Positions 8,405-18,073 of a DNA stretch of 58,465 nucleotides are shown here, in pieces (within the stretch, counting starts at the first letter, position 1; each line of letters begins with the position of its first letter). The notes under the pieces were generated by a model. It did not search any database and was not told the DNA's origin. It saw only the letters and a program-made list of their open reading frames with translations. The position numbers and the translations under genes were made by a program. Source of the stretch: Caldilineaceae bacterium (GTDB lineage Bacteria > Chloroflexota > Anaerolineae > Caldilineales > Caldilineaceae); contig JAJDZJ010000121.1 in assembly GCA_022824685.1 (NCBI GenBank), positions 1 through 58,465 of the forward strand, read 5' to 3'.

Positions 8405-9391
8405 ATGAATGAAAGTCATAGCGGTCCTCCGATTCCAGTTGAACGGGTCGAGCGGGTCGCAGTGATTGGAGCCGGAACGATCGGGGCAAGCTGGGCAGCC
8501 TGTTTCCTGGCGAATGGTTTGGAAGTAGTTGCTGTCGATCCTGTTCGCGAAGAGACGGATCTGCGACAAACAGTTGAAGGGATGATGCCGGCGCTGGTTA
8601 GCCTGGGCCTGGCGGCGAAGGCGGACACAGGCCGGCTGCAGTTTCTGACTTCGGTCGGCAGCGGGCTGGCTGACGTTCAGTTCGTGCAGGAAAACGTGCC
8701 GGAAAGGTTGGAGGCCAAACACGAGGTCCTGCGGGAGCTGGAGACGGTTATCGATCCGCATGTTGTCGTTAGCAGCAGCAGCACGGCGCTGATTCCTACC
8801 GACATCCAGTCGGGGGCAGCGTATCCCCAGCGCCTGATTGTCGGCCACCCATTCAATCCTCCCCATCTCATCCCGCTGGTGGAGATCGCGGGCGGGCGAG
8901 AGACCGCGGCGTCGGCCCTGTCATGGGCGGTCGCGTTTTACCGGTCGATCGGCAAGACGCCAGTGCTGATGAAGAAGGAGGTGTACGGCCATATCGCAAA
9001 CCGGCTTGCCGCGGCGCTCTTCCAGGAGGCTGTACACCTGGTGGCGGAGGGCATCGCGACGGTAGGGGACATTGACCAGGTCATCACGCAGGGCCCCGGT
9101 CTGCGTTGGGCGTTGCAGGGCCCGTTTACCACCTATCACCTGGCCGGGGGACGCGATGGCATCGAGCACTATTTGACCCACCTGGGGCCAACGCAGGAGG
9201 CGCGCTGGCGTTCACTTGGGGAGCCCGAGTTGACTGACGACCTTGTTGCCCTGATCGTGCGGGAAGTCCAGGATGCGCTGGCAGGCTACTCGCTGGCCGA
9301 GCTCGCTGAGATCCGTGACAGAGGGCTCTTGGAACTGTACCGGCTCAAGGAGGAGCTTCCCTTTAGGCCTTCCGGCGACGCCGCAGGTTGA
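8405..9391 (+). CDS. 3-hydroxyacyl-CoA dehydrogenase family protein (carnitine dehydrogenase/lambda-crystallin-like)
   Basis: 328 residues. The N-terminal NAD-binding domain starts VAVIGAGTIGASWAACFLANG. The catalytic His is in VGHPFNPPHLIPLVEIAGG, and the C-terminal helical dimerisation domain runs from about residue 190. Length and missing hydratase fusion fit the single-domain group with 3-hydroxybutyryl-CoA dehydrogenases, L-carnitine dehydrogenases and L-gulonate 3-dehydrogenases; these cannot be separated here. The ATG follows AAGAGGGGGCGAC. It lies 133 bases after the aminotransferase on the same strand, so joint use in substrate catabolism is plausible but inferred. Confidence 0.83.
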   Translation: MNESHSGPPIPVERVERVAVIGAGTIGASWAACFLANGLEVVAVDPVREETDLRQTVEGMMPALVSLGLAAKADTGRLQFLTSVGSGLADVQFVQENVPERLEAKHEVLRELETVIDPHVVVSSSSTALIPTDIQSGAAYPQRLIVGHPFNPPHLIPLVEIAGGRETAASALSWAVAFYRSIGKTPVLMKKEVYGHIANRLAAALFQEAVHLVAEGIATVGDIDQVITQGPGLRWALQGPFTTYHLAGGRDGIEHYLTHLGPTQEARWRSLGEPELTDDLVALIVREVQDALAGYSLAELAEIRDRGLLELYRLKEELPFRPSGDAAG

Positions 9392-9415
9392 GCTTGGCCG
9401 CCGGCGACAAGGCGG

Positions 9416-10828
9416 TCACGACTCTTTCTCGTGGGGATCGTCGCCCAGGCTTCTCTGCAACTGTCTGAGCTCAGATTTCAATTCGGCAACCAGGCCTTGC
9501 CTCGCCGGGTCATGGTAGATGTTATTCAGTTCATCGGGGTCTGTTTCGAGGTCGAACAGCTCCCATTCCGGCGGGGTTGATCTGTCTATGGCGCCGGAGC
9601 TGCCAAGGGCCTCGCCGTAGTAGTAGATCAATTTGTAGCGTTCGGTGCGGATTCCGTAATGCGCCGGAATGTTGAAGTGGGCCAGGTGCATCCAGTATCG
9701 GTAGTACATTGAGGCGCGCCAATCCGAAGGCGGCCTGTCTTCGGCAAGGGGACAAAGGCTTCGGCCCTGCATCGCCGAAGGCGCCTGCACGCCGGTGTAG
9801 TCCAGGATCGTGGGCGCAAAATCGACGTTAAGCGCGATTCTGTCGCTCGCGGCGCCGGGATTGACGGCGCGAGGATAGCGCATCAAAAAGGGGATGCGAA
9901 TCGACTCTTCGTACATGAAGCGTTTGTCATACCATCCATGGTCGCCCAGGAAAAAGCCGTGGTCCGCTGTGTAGATGACGATGGTGTCCTCAGTGAGGTC
10001 GTTGTCGTCCAGAAAGTCCAGAAGGCGGCCTACGTTTTCGTCGATAGAGGCGACGCAGCGAAGATAGTTGCGCATGTAGATCTGATAGTTCCAGGCCTTC
10101 TGCTCCTGGGGGGACATTCCTTGGGGAACGGGGTCCGGCAGGTGGTTTTTCAGATGCATCAGCTCCACCCGCTCCGTAGCCATGCCCGCCGCAGCCGCCC
10201 GATTTTCGTAGCTGTCATGGAAGGTGGCCGGCTCTGGAATCGGCTGGTCGGTGAAGAGGCTGCGGTGCTTGGGATGTGGCTGGAAAGGGTCGTGCGGCGC
10301 CTTGTGAGCGCAAACCAGAAAGAACGGGCGCTCAGCATCGCGTTGCGACAGCCAGCCTAACGATTTCTCCGTCAGGACGTCGGTCACATAACCCTCTTCT
10401 GTGACCTTGGTCCCCATTTCGTGCAGTTCAGGGTCGGTGTACCTCCCTTGCCCTGGGAGAACGCTCCAGAAGTCGTACCCGGCCGGATCGCTGTGCCCGC
10501 CGTGTCCCAGATGCCACTTGCCCACAAACGCCGTCTGATAGCCAGCTTCGTGCAGGAGCATCCCAAGAGTCGTCTCCTGCGTCTGGTCGATCACATCGTT
10601 GAGCGTCTTGATTCCGGTCGTGTGGCTGTATTTGCCTGTATGGACGGAAGCGCGCGCGGGTGTGCAAATGGCGTTCGTGCAGAAGCAGAGGTCCAGTCGC
10701 AGCCCTTCGGAGGCGATACGGTCCAGGTTTGGGGTCCTGTTCAGGCTGCTGCCGTACGCGGACAGCGCGGCCGGCGCGTGGTCATCGGCCATAATCAAGA
10801 GGACATTGGGACGAGGTCGGGCGGTCAT
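9416..10828 (-). CDS. Sulfatase (arylsulfatase/N-sulfoglucosamine sulfohydrolase type)
   Basis: 470 residues from the ATG at 10828, whose product opens MTARPRPNVLLIMADDH; an ATG 45 bases earlier is in frame but adds no family sequence. Metal-binding D15-D16 and the activation motif C55-T-P-A-R59 are present, so the Cys should be converted to formylglycine. Further metal/substrate residues lie in TADHGFFLGDHGWYDKR. No signal peptide is visible, so it may act in the cytoplasm on imported sulfated sugar. It is the last gene of a minus-strand cluster with a sugar importer. No dedicated sulfatase-maturating enzyme is in the window. Confidence 0.88.
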   Translation of the reverse strand: MTARPRPNVLLIMADDHAPAALSAYGSSLNRTPNLDRIASEGLRLDLCFCTNAICTPARASVHTGKYSHTTGIKTLNDVIDQTQETTLGMLLHEAGYQTAFVGKWHLGHGGHSDPAGYDFWSVLPGQGRYTDPELHEMGTKVTEEGYVTDVLTEKSLGWLSQRDAERPFFLVCAHKAPHDPFQPHPKHRSLFTDQPIPEPATFHDSYENRAAAAGMATERVELMHLKNHLPDPVPQGMSPQEQKAWNYQIYMRNYLRCVASIDENVGRLLDFLDDNDLTEDTIVIYTADHGFFLGDHGWYDKRFMYEESIRIPFLMRYPRAVNPGAASDRIALNVDFAPTILDYTGVQAPSAMQGRSLCPLAEDRPPSDWRASMYYRYWMHLAHFNIPAHYGIRTERYKLIYYYGEALGSSGAIDRSTPPEWELFDLETDPDELNNIYHDPARQGLVAELKSELRQLQRSLGDDPHEKES

Positions 10829-10984
10829 AGATGAGCCCCTTTTAGGACAGATAAGCGCCCCCAAGCCAGACATTCTGCATGGGGGCGCAGCGGTTCACTA
10901 TCGACAGCGCTTTGGTCCAACTTGCGCAAAGATATTCTACTCTTCCCCGGGGGAACTGGCGCGCTCAGTTCTTTCGCTCTCGCC

Positions 10985-11010
10985 TAAAGCAGGAATCCAG
11001 TCCTGGATTA
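10985..11010 (-). terminator. Hairpin at the 3' end of the sugar-binding-protein gene
   Basis: On the minus strand AATCCAG-GA-CTGGATT overlaps the binding-protein stop codon and is followed by CCTGCTTT. It may trim or attenuate the transcript before the sulfatase gene. The stem is short and the T-run poor. Confidence 0.3.
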
Positions 11011-12357
11011 GGCGTCCGCCAGCAGTTCATCAACCTCCGGCTTAACGGCGTTGGCGGCCTCTTCCACGGACGTGTCACCCAGCCAGACCAGCTCAAAGGC
11101 CGCGGTGAGCGCGGTGTTGATCTGCGCTCGGCTCTTGTGCTGCCAGACCGGCACGCCAAACTCGTCGATTCGGTCCATGTAGAACTCAACGAATGTGTCG
11201 GGCACGTCGATCTGGTCCAGTACGTATTTGGACGTGGAACGGCGTGCGTTAATGATGCCTCTCTGCGCCCAGTGGCCGTGCGCTTCATCCGAAGCATTGA
11301 ACTTCACCCATTCCCAGGCCTGTTCAGGATGCGGGCTCTCGCTTGGTATTGAGAATGCTGACCCGCCGACGTTTAGCGTGTGCGCGCCGTCGGAGCCGCC
11401 CATCGGATAGGGTGAAATCTCCCACTGGAAAGAGCCGTCGAACTGGTCGATGATGCCGGGGAAGGACGAAATCATGGCCGAACTTCCGGACACGAACAGA
11501 TTGCCCAGCCCCTCGATCAGGTCTGCGGAAGGATGGATGTGATGGGTCTGGATCGCATCGAGATACCAGTTCAGAAATTCGACCGTCGCCTCAGAGTTCA
11601 CGATACATTCGGTTTCATCCTGGTTGAATATATCGGTTCCCCAGGCGATCGCCTGCGGGCGAATCTCGTTTACCCAGTTGTCGACCATGTTGGACATGCC
11701 CCAGACGGTCACCTCTCGCCGGTTGAAGCCGTCATCCTGGGGATGGTTGCCTCCTCTGTCCGTGGTCAACGCGAGGCCGGCCTCAAGCAGGTCGGCATAG
11801 GTGGTTCCTACCCCAGGCCCTGATAGTCCAGCCTCCTCATAGAGGTTGCGATTGTACCAAATGCCCTGTACGCCTACATCCCAGCTGCTGCCGTACTGCC
11901 CGCCCTCGAATGTAAACAGGCCCCAGACAGAGGTGTACCAGTCATCCGGGAACTCAGGCATCGCGTCGATGCGGGGATTCAGATCTTCGATCACACCGAG
12001 AACGGCGTGGGGCCTCACCCATGCTGTGTGCGTCCAGGCGGCGTTGGGCGGCGAGCCGGAGGCGTAGAGCGTATTCAGCTTGGTCCAGTAGTCGCCCCAC
12101 CCGAGCGGCTGCCCCTCAACGATGATCGAGCCTCCGTTCTGTTCGGCGAAGGCATCGGACAACTCATCCATCAGGTCGCCCCATGCCCAAGTCATCGAAG
12201 TGATTGTTACCGACTCCATTGCGGGCGAGCCGGCCATTTCGCCTTCGTCCCCGGCCTGTCCGGCCGGCATCGGCTGGCAGGCAGCCAGCGCGAGCGCCGA
12301 CCCCGCGCCAAGTCCCGCGTTTCGAAGGAAACTGCGACGAGTCATCTGATATGACAT
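11008..12357 (-). CDS. Extracellular sugar-binding lipoprotein of an ABC importer
   Basis: 449 residues from the ATG at 12357, chosen because AGGAGAAG lies 6 bases upstream. The N-terminus combines a twin-arginine motif (TRRSFLRNAG) with a lipobox-like ALAAC, then a SBP_bac_1 (family 1) domain rich in Trp and acidic residues. The protein should be exported folded and tethered outside the membrane. It is transcribed after the two permease genes and before the sulfatase, which suggests uptake of a (sulfated) glycan or glycoside; the ligand is inferred only from this context. Confidence 0.87.
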   Translation of the reverse strand: MSYQMTRRSFLRNAGLGAGSALALAACQPMPAGQAGDEGEMAGSPAMESVTITSMTWAWGDLMDELSDAFAEQNGGSIIVEGQPLGWGDYWTKLNTLYASGSPPNAAWTHTAWVRPHAVLGVIEDLNPRIDAMPEFPDDWYTSVWGLFTFEGGQYGSSWDVGVQGIWYNRNLYEEAGLSGPGVGTTYADLLEAGLALTTDRGGNHPQDDGFNRREVTVWGMSNMVDNWVNEIRPQAIAWGTDIFNQDETECIVNSEATVEFLNWYLDAIQTHHIHPSADLIEGLGNLFVSGSSAMISSFPGIIDQFDGSFQWEISPYPMGGSDGAHTLNVGGSAFSIPSESPHPEQAWEWVKFNASDEAHGHWAQRGIINARRSTSKYVLDQIDVPDTFVEFYMDRIDEFGVPVWQHKSRAQINTALTAAFELVWLGDTSVEEAANAVKPEVDELLADA

Positions 12358-12418
12358 TTCTTCTTCTCCTTTTGGCGCGGCATCTACAGGATGGCGCAAA
12401 GTACGCGCAGATGCGCGA

Positions 12419-13279
12419 TCAGCCCTTCACGCCTGTAAACACGACGCCTTGAATGAAATAGCGTTGTCCAAAGTAGAAAACCAGCAAGACCGGCAGCATA
12501 CTGACTGTGGCCGCCGCCATCATCAACTCCCAATCGGTCGTATATTGGTCCTGAAAAAGGCGCAGACCCAGCGCAAGCGTGTATTTCTTCTGGTCAAACA
12601 GGTAGATCAAGGGCACGAGAAAGCTCTGCCACCGGTTCTGAACGATGAAGATCACTACCGTCATCAGCGCCGCCTTGGAGAGCGGAAGAATAATTCGCCA
12701 GTAGACTCCGAATCGAGTGCAACCGTCAATAATCGCGGCATCATCAAGTTCACGCGAGATGGTCATGAAATACTGCCGCAGAAGAAAGATATTGAAGGCG
12801 CTGCCGCCGAAAAAGGCAGGGACGACCAGGGGGAGATAGGTATCCAGCCACTGCAGCGACCGAAACAGGATGAACTGGGGAATCATGATGACCTGGAAGG
12901 GCAGCATCAGCGTTGCCAGCACCAGCACAAACATGAAGTTGCGGCCGCGCCAGCGCAGCCGGGCAAAGGCAAAAGCAGCCAGGGAGCCGGAGAAGGTCGC
13001 GCCGATCACTGCCAATAGGGTGATCTGGGCCGTGTTCATGATGTATCTGACGAAGGGCAAGACGGTCATCGAATTGGGATAGTTTTCCCATACGATGGGA
13101 TTGGGGATCCAAACGGTGGGAATCTTGAAAACAGCGGCGGGCGTCTTTAGCGAAGTGGACACCATCCACAGGAACGGCAGAATAACGATCACCATGCCGA
13201 CAAGCAGGGTCAGATAGACAAACGTCAGTTTGACGGCTTTGGATTTGCTCCGGCTTTCGCTTATAGACCGTACGGCCAT
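12419..13279 (-). CDS. Sugar ABC transporter permease, MalG/UgpE type
   Basis: 286 residues with about six membrane spans (first one LTFVYLTLLVGMVIVILPFLW). The EAA loop that docks the ATPase reads ELDDAAIIDGCTRFGVYWRIILPLSK. The ending FIQGVVFTGVKG is typical for the family. It starts three bases after the upstream permease stop, so the two are coupled and should form a heterodimeric channel. Confidence 0.88.
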   Translation of the reverse strand: MAVRSISESRSKSKAVKLTFVYLTLLVGMVIVILPFLWMVSTSLKTPAAVFKIPTVWIPNPIVWENYPNSMTVLPFVRYIMNTAQITLLAVIGATFSGSLAAFAFARLRWRGRNFMFVLVLATLMLPFQVIMIPQFILFRSLQWLDTYLPLVVPAFFGGSAFNIFLLRQYFMTISRELDDAAIIDGCTRFGVYWRIILPLSKAALMTVVIFIVQNRWQSFLVPLIYLFDQKKYTLALGLRLFQDQYTTDWELMMAAATVSMLPVLLVFYFGQRYFIQGVVFTGVKG

Positions 13280-13282
13280 CTG

Positions 13283-14257
13283 TCAGCTTCCCTTGACCTC
13301 GCCTTCATAGTAGACCCAGACAGCCGAGGAACGGATGATCAAGAGGGTCAGCACCATGATGTAGACAAAGAGGACCCAGGCCAACGCGGAGGCATAACCC
13401 ATCTGGAAAAACTCGAAGCCCTGCCTGAAAAGGTAGAGCATCACGAACAGACTGGCATTGCCAGGGCCCCCCTGGGTCATGATGAACGGGCCGGCAAACT
13501 CCTGCAGCGCGTCGATCATCCCGATTACGAATTGAAAGAAGAGCACGGGGGAAATCATGGGGAGTGTGATCCGCCAGAATTTCACCCAGTCGCCGGCGCC
13601 GTCAACGTCGGCTGCCTCGTAGAGCTCGTTGGGCACGCCCTGAAGCCCGGCCAGGTAGATGATGATGCCGGCGCCAACGCTCCACAGGCTCATCAGAACG
13701 AAGGAGGCGAGCACCGTGCGCGTGTCCGTGAGCCAGTAGGGCCCTTCGATGCCGATCAGACCCAGCGCGCGATTGAGCATGCCGAAATCGCCGTTGAGAA
13801 TCAGCAGCCAGACCATCGCCACTGCCACACCGCTCACGGTCGCGGGGAGGTAATAGACGGTGCGAATAAAGGCGAGTCCCCGAATACTGGCATTGAGAAG
13901 CATGGCGACCAGAACGCCCAGCGCAATGCGTAGAGGCACAGACGTTAAGGAGTAGATTGTCGTGACTTTGAACGCCTGCAGAACCAGGGGATCGCCCGAA
14001 ATCATTTCGGCGTAGTTTGCCAAGCCGATGAATTCCGCCGGCGTAAACATGCGCCACTCGGTCAGGGAAAGCGCGAGCGAGGCCAGCATCGGACCCAACT
14101 GGAATGCAACAAAGCCAATGATCCAGGGGAGGACGAGAGTCCAGGCCAGGCGCTCTTCACCGGTCAACTGGTACCACAGTCTCTTCTGTTTACGGGCCGT
14201 TGCAGAGGCGACGTTCTCGTGTATGGCCGCCATCAGGGTTGCCGATTCGCTTGACAT
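13283..14257 (-). CDS. Sugar ABC transporter permease, MalF/UgpA type
   Basis: About 324 residues from the ATG at 14257 (MSSESATL). An earlier in-frame ATG at 14353 would overlap the presumed promoter and add no membrane sequence. Six spans are visible, from WTLVLPWIIGFVAFQLGPMLA on. The coupling loop reads NELYEAADVDGAGDWVKFWRITLPMISP. First gene of the minus-strand importer/sulfatase operon. No ATPase lies next to it, so a shared MsmX/UgpC-like ATPase encoded elsewhere is likely. Confidence 0.85.
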   Translation of the reverse strand: MSSESATLMAAIHENVASATARKQKRLWYQLTGEERLAWTLVLPWIIGFVAFQLGPMLASLALSLTEWRMFTPAEFIGLANYAEMISGDPLVLQAFKVTTIYSLTSVPLRIALGVLVAMLLNASIRGLAFIRTVYYLPATVSGVAVAMVWLLILNGDFGMLNRALGLIGIEGPYWLTDTRTVLASFVLMSLWSVGAGIIIYLAGLQGVPNELYEAADVDGAGDWVKFWRITLPMISPVLFFQFVIGMIDALQEFAGPFIMTQGGPGNASLFVMLYLFRQGFEFFQMGYASALAWVLFVYIMVLTLLIIRSSAVWVYYEGEVKGS

Positions 14258-14358
14258 TTGCAGGATCTCGCTTGAAACCTGTGAAGGCGTGGATTTCAAG
14301 CAAGCTGAGTGGATATGGTTCGAGACAGTACTATAGCAGCCTAAAAATGTCAAGCGAA
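14246..14358 (-). promoter_or_regulatory. Half-site array over the sugar-importer promoter
   Basis: TTCGCTTGACATTT (14246-14259) and AAATGTCAAGCGAA (14345-14358) are a perfect 14-bp inverted pair 85 bases apart. Between them lie two more related half-sites facing each other, CGCTTGAAACC (from 14269) and GGATTTCAAGC (from about 14291). On the minus strand the outer copy contains TTGACA (14353-14348), which could be a -35 element, though the matching -10 is poor. The layout suits a repressor that bridges sites by looping. No regulator gene is adjacent. Confidence 0.5.
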
Positions 14359-14560
14359 CCCCAATGTCACGTGGGTCCAGATTTTGAGATTTCAGGAGAC
14401 GCGGCCTTCAGGAAACAACGCAATCCCGCACTTGTACCCCAAAATCCTTACACTCGGGACCGCGCGCCCGAACTGCCTGTTCATTGCAGGAACCGCTTGA
14501 TTCGAGTAGAATTTCAACGTTTCCACCGTTCCCGCCAATCCAATTCCAGCGAGTCTCCCC

Positions 14561-15733
14561 GTGTACCCAGCCACACGCACAACCAACTTCAATCAGTCGA
14601 TGATTCGCGAGATGACGCGACTTGCAATGCAGCACGACGCCATCAACCTGAGCCAGGGATTCCCCGACTTCGACCCTCCGGAGCAGATTGTAAACGCTGC
14701 GGTTGAGGCAGTTCGGGGGACCGCCAACCAGTATACGGTGACATGGGGCTATCCCCCTTTGCGCCAGGCCCTGGCAGAGCAGTATTCGGTTCAGCTGGGT
14801 TGGCCGGTCGACCCGGATGTCCACATCTGTGTTGTCTGCGGGGTGACAGAAGGCATCACGACGACATTGCTGGCGCTGTTGAATCCCGGCGATGAGCTGC
14901 TCATCCTGGAGCCGGGGCACGAGAACTTCCGTCCTTCCGCGCTCCTGGCCGACGCTGAGGCTGTTCCGGTCGTCCTTGAGGCGCCGGACTACCGTATCGA
15001 CGCGGACCGGCTGGAGGCCGCGGTCTCACCGAGAACGCGGGCTCTGCTTCTGAATACGCCGCACAACCCGACAGGGCGTGTTTTTGACAGCCGCGAGATG
15101 ATGGCGCTCACGGAGTTTCTCAACCGGCATGATCTAATTCTGATCACCGACGAAATCTACGACCGTATCCTCTACGACGGACGCGAGCATGTTTCGCCGG
15201 GCAGCCTGGACGGGCTGATCGAACGCACGGTGACGGTGGGGGGGCTGGGGAAGAGCTTCGCAGTTACAGGCTGGCGTTTGGGCTACGTGATCGCCCGCGA
15301 GCCGCTTTCCTCGGCCATTCGCGCCGTACACGATTACTCCACGATCTGTGCCCCCACGCCGCTGCAAGCCGCGGCCGCGGTTGCGCTCGGCCAGCCGAGC
15401 GACTACTGGCAACAGATGCGAGAGGAGTACGGAGAGCGCAGGCAACTGATGTTGGAAATGCTGGAAACGGCCGGATTCTGCGCAGTGCGGCCAGAGGGAT
15501 CCTACTACACGATGGCCGATTACACAGCGATTGACGCGCCGCAAGCGGAATGGGACTCGCACCGCTTTGCCCGCTGGCTCACGACCGATGTCGGGGTGGC
15601 TTGCGTGGCAGGGATCAACTTTTACACGAAGGACCGGGAGAGATACGGAGAGGGAACGGTGCGCTTTGCCTTTGCCAAGCGGCTCGAGACCCTCCACGAG
15701 GCTGGAAGGCGCCTGGCGACCGTTGGGAGTTAG
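14561..15733 (+). CDS. PLP-dependent aminotransferase, class I (kynurenine/aspartate-type)
   Basis: 390 residues from a GTG start. The start is kept because the upstream residues (through QSMIREMTRLA) are conserved in the family, although the ribosome site is weak. Landmarks are INLSQGFPDFDPP, NTPHNPTGR, the D-E-I-Y of ITDEIYDRI and the cofactor Lys in GGLGKSFAVTGWRLGY. The family includes kynurenine-oxoglutarate, methionine and aspartate aminotransferases. It stands alone between two minus-strand clusters, so context does not help with substrate. Confidence 0.85.
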   Translation: MYPATRTTNFNQSMIREMTRLAMQHDAINLSQGFPDFDPPEQIVNAAVEAVRGTANQYTVTWGYPPLRQALAEQYSVQLGWPVDPDVHICVVCGVTEGITTTLLALLNPGDELLILEPGHENFRPSALLADAEAVPVVLEAPDYRIDADRLEAAVSPRTRALLLNTPHNPTGRVFDSREMMALTEFLNRHDLILITDEIYDRILYDGREHVSPGSLDGLIERTVTVGGLGKSFAVTGWRLGYVIAREPLSSAIRAVHDYSTICAPTPLQAAAAVALGQPSDYWQQMREEYGERRQLMLEMLETAGFCAVRPEGSYYTMADYTAIDAPQAEWDSHRFARWLTTDVGVACVAGINFYTKDRERYGEGTVRFAFAKRLETLHEAGRRLATVGS

Positions 15734-15784
15734 GAAGTCCGGGCTTGCTTCTGCGCGCGCATCCAGCGAGAGTACAAACCTCCG

Positions 15785-18073
15785 TCACCTTAGACGGACT
15801 CGCGCCAGCAGGACCTCCGGCTCCCAAACCCCCACCTGGACTGCCGGCTGTAGCGTCTCCGTGTTGTAGATAGTCAGGCGAAGTTCATAGTCGCCGATCG
15901 GAATGTCGGGCGGGACTGCGAGCCGCATCAGCTTGTCATACTGGACCCTTGAGGTCTGCCCCGTTGACGCGCCGCCCGACCGCGGCAGGTCCGCGTCTTC
16001 CTGGACGACCCATCCTCCTCCTTCTCCAGCCGCGTAGAGCCGCAGCGACGCGGCGTAACTGATGTCAGATTCCGCTTCATCCTCCCACCGCAGCGCAACC
16101 CAGATTGTCTCAGCCCCATCGATCTCAATGACCTCCTGGGTGGCATGTTGGACATCGCCCTGGCCCAGCGCGATCCCAACGAGCGAAACGCCGGTATCGA
16201 ATTCGACTGGAGTCGGCTCCAAGCTCCTATAGTAGGTCCAGATTACGCGGCTTTCGATCCTGGGCCCTCCTCCCCTGACGGGCAGGAGTCCCTCGCTCTC
16301 CAATGCAATCGAAGATGGGTCCGTGAATCCGACATACAGTCTGGCCAGGGTTGGGGGGGCGCGTTCCAACGGTATCAGGTAGGCGTCTTCGTACAGCAGA
16401 CCGGGTTCCCAAAGGGTCATGGGTCTGACGCCCCACCCGGGCTGGGTGGTCAGGTTGCCGATCTGCTCGCCAGCGGCGTCCAGCAAGTGAACAAAAAGTT
16501 CATGGTCTCGAGTCTGTTCCTGATGCGCCCGGAAGTAGAGCGTCAACGGGACCTGCTCCCCGGCGAATGCCTCCCCGTCAGGAAGCCGGGCAGCGACCAG
16601 CTCCACCCCATCGCCATACACCTTGCCGATGGGCCTTGCGTCTGACGGCAGTTCATCGACTACACTGGCAGTCCCGTCCACTCCATAGGAATCAGGCAAC
16701 AGTACGGCCAGCGCGTAGAGTGAGCAGGCCCACAGACCTAACGGCACGGCCACGCCAAGCGCAATGCGGCCGATGTGCGAAAGAAAGCCCGCCCAGAACC
16801 GAAGCCCCACCGCGCCGATCACTGCCAGTCCGCTGATGGCGGGAAAGAGCAGCCTGCCCTGCGAGCCTTGCGCGACCGAGATCCAGTAAGCAAGGAGCGC
16901 AAGGGAGATTAGGACCCAAAGCGTCGAGATGCCTGTGACGCTCCCCAGTTGCCGACGAAGATTTCCAAGGCCGCGCGAGGCCCGCAGAGTCTGCCGCCAG
17001 GTGATTAGGGCGCCGACCGCGGCCAGAACGGTCAGCAGTTCAAAGAGTGTGTAAGTCCATGGCGGCAGGAGGATGCTGAACCATCCAAATATGCCGAAAA
17101 AGGACATCTGCAGGCCGCGAAGTTCGCCAAAAAGGCCCTGTATGGTCAGAGGCTCCACGCGCACACCGGTTACGCTGAGCAGATTCTGTGTGCCGAACGG
17201 GTCGCCGTAGAGTTCCACGTTTCGCAGGTACCACCAGCCGGCCACAATCAGTACTGACAGTCCCGCGAGCAGAGCGCCCTCAAAGACGCTGCGCCAGGCA
17301 GTCTTCAGCCGGACGTTGAGCAGGATGGCCGCGGCGGTCAGGGGCAGCAGGCCCAGTCCCTGCAGTTTGCTCAAGGCCGCCAGCCCCAGAATGAGGCCAA
17401 GGCCGATCCAGTGCCGCCTCTGCACCTGGTGTGACCGGACGCGGCTTCTGAGCGCGGCCAGGCTAACGAGGGCGGTGGCGCTGGCGAAAGTGATCAGGTT
17501 GTCGTTCGACAGGCTTGCGCTAATAAAGGTGAACTGTGGAATGGTCGCCGCCAGGCCGGTTGCCAGCAGCCGGGACCATCTGTCATGTGGGAAGGCGTAG
17601 CGGGCAAGCAAGTAGGTAAAGAAAACGGTCAAGGCGCCGAGGATAAGTGAAATCCAGCGCCCTGTGTGAAGCGCGAGGTTGACGCCTCGCAGCGGCGCGT
17701 TTTGGGCGCTGAAGAGCATGAAGTTCTTGTTTCCGGGCTGGTGCGGGTCCCCCATATTGGCCCTGGGATTGCGGACGGCAAAGTCACCCAGGCCGGATTG
17801 GTCGATGCCGGCGGTCGCCAGAGCGACGATGCTGTAGTAAAGCGGCGGCTGACTTCCTTCCTGTTCCCAAGGCCCGGTTTTTTCAGGCGCCTGCACGGGC
17901 AGACCGTTGCCTGCCGCCAGATGGCGCGCGAAGGCATAGTGGAAGATTTCGTCCGGCGTCTCAAAGGGCGGGACGACCAGGCTGTAGGCCAGCCCGGTAA
18001 GCAAGAACAGAGCGAGAATGAGGGAGACAGCGGCCTTTTCCGCTGCGCCCCCATCGGCGAACAGCGTGTCCAT
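15785..18073 (-). CDS. GT-C type membrane glycosyltransferase-like protein with extracytoplasmic C-terminal domains
   Basis: About 762 residues from the ATG at 18073 (MDTLFADGG). Longer frames upstream only overlap the next gene's 3' end. After the first span comes PPFETPDEIFHYAFARHL, an acidic external loop typical of GT-C (GT39/DUF2142-like) enzymes that take lipid-linked sugars. About ten more spans follow to about residue 470. The C-terminal roughly 290 residues are soluble and look like two beta-sandwich modules (VPLTLYFRA-FVHLLDAAGE; IWVALRWED-GDYELRLTIYNTET). Substrate unknown. Confidence 0.72.
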   Translation of the reverse strand: MDTLFADGGAAEKAAVSLILALFLLTGLAYSLVVPPFETPDEIFHYAFARHLAAGNGLPVQAPEKTGPWEQEGSQPPLYYSIVALATAGIDQSGLGDFAVRNPRANMGDPHQPGNKNFMLFSAQNAPLRGVNLALHTGRWISLILGALTVFFTYLLARYAFPHDRWSRLLATGLAATIPQFTFISASLSNDNLITFASATALVSLAALRSRVRSHQVQRRHWIGLGLILGLAALSKLQGLGLLPLTAAAILLNVRLKTAWRSVFEGALLAGLSVLIVAGWWYLRNVELYGDPFGTQNLLSVTGVRVEPLTIQGLFGELRGLQMSFFGIFGWFSILLPPWTYTLFELLTVLAAVGALITWRQTLRASRGLGNLRRQLGSVTGISTLWVLISLALLAYWISVAQGSQGRLLFPAISGLAVIGAVGLRFWAGFLSHIGRIALGVAVPLGLWACSLYALAVLLPDSYGVDGTASVVDELPSDARPIGKVYGDGVELVAARLPDGEAFAGEQVPLTLYFRAHQEQTRDHELFVHLLDAAGEQIGNLTTQPGWGVRPMTLWEPGLLYEDAYLIPLERAPPTLARLYVGFTDPSSIALESEGLLPVRGGGPRIESRVIWTYYRSLEPTPVEFDTGVSLVGIALGQGDVQHATQEVIEIDGAETIWVALRWEDEAESDISYAASLRLYAAGEGGGWVVQEDADLPRSGGASTGQTSRVQYDKLMRLAVPPDIPIGDYELRLTIYNTETLQPAVQVGVWEPEVLLARVRLR

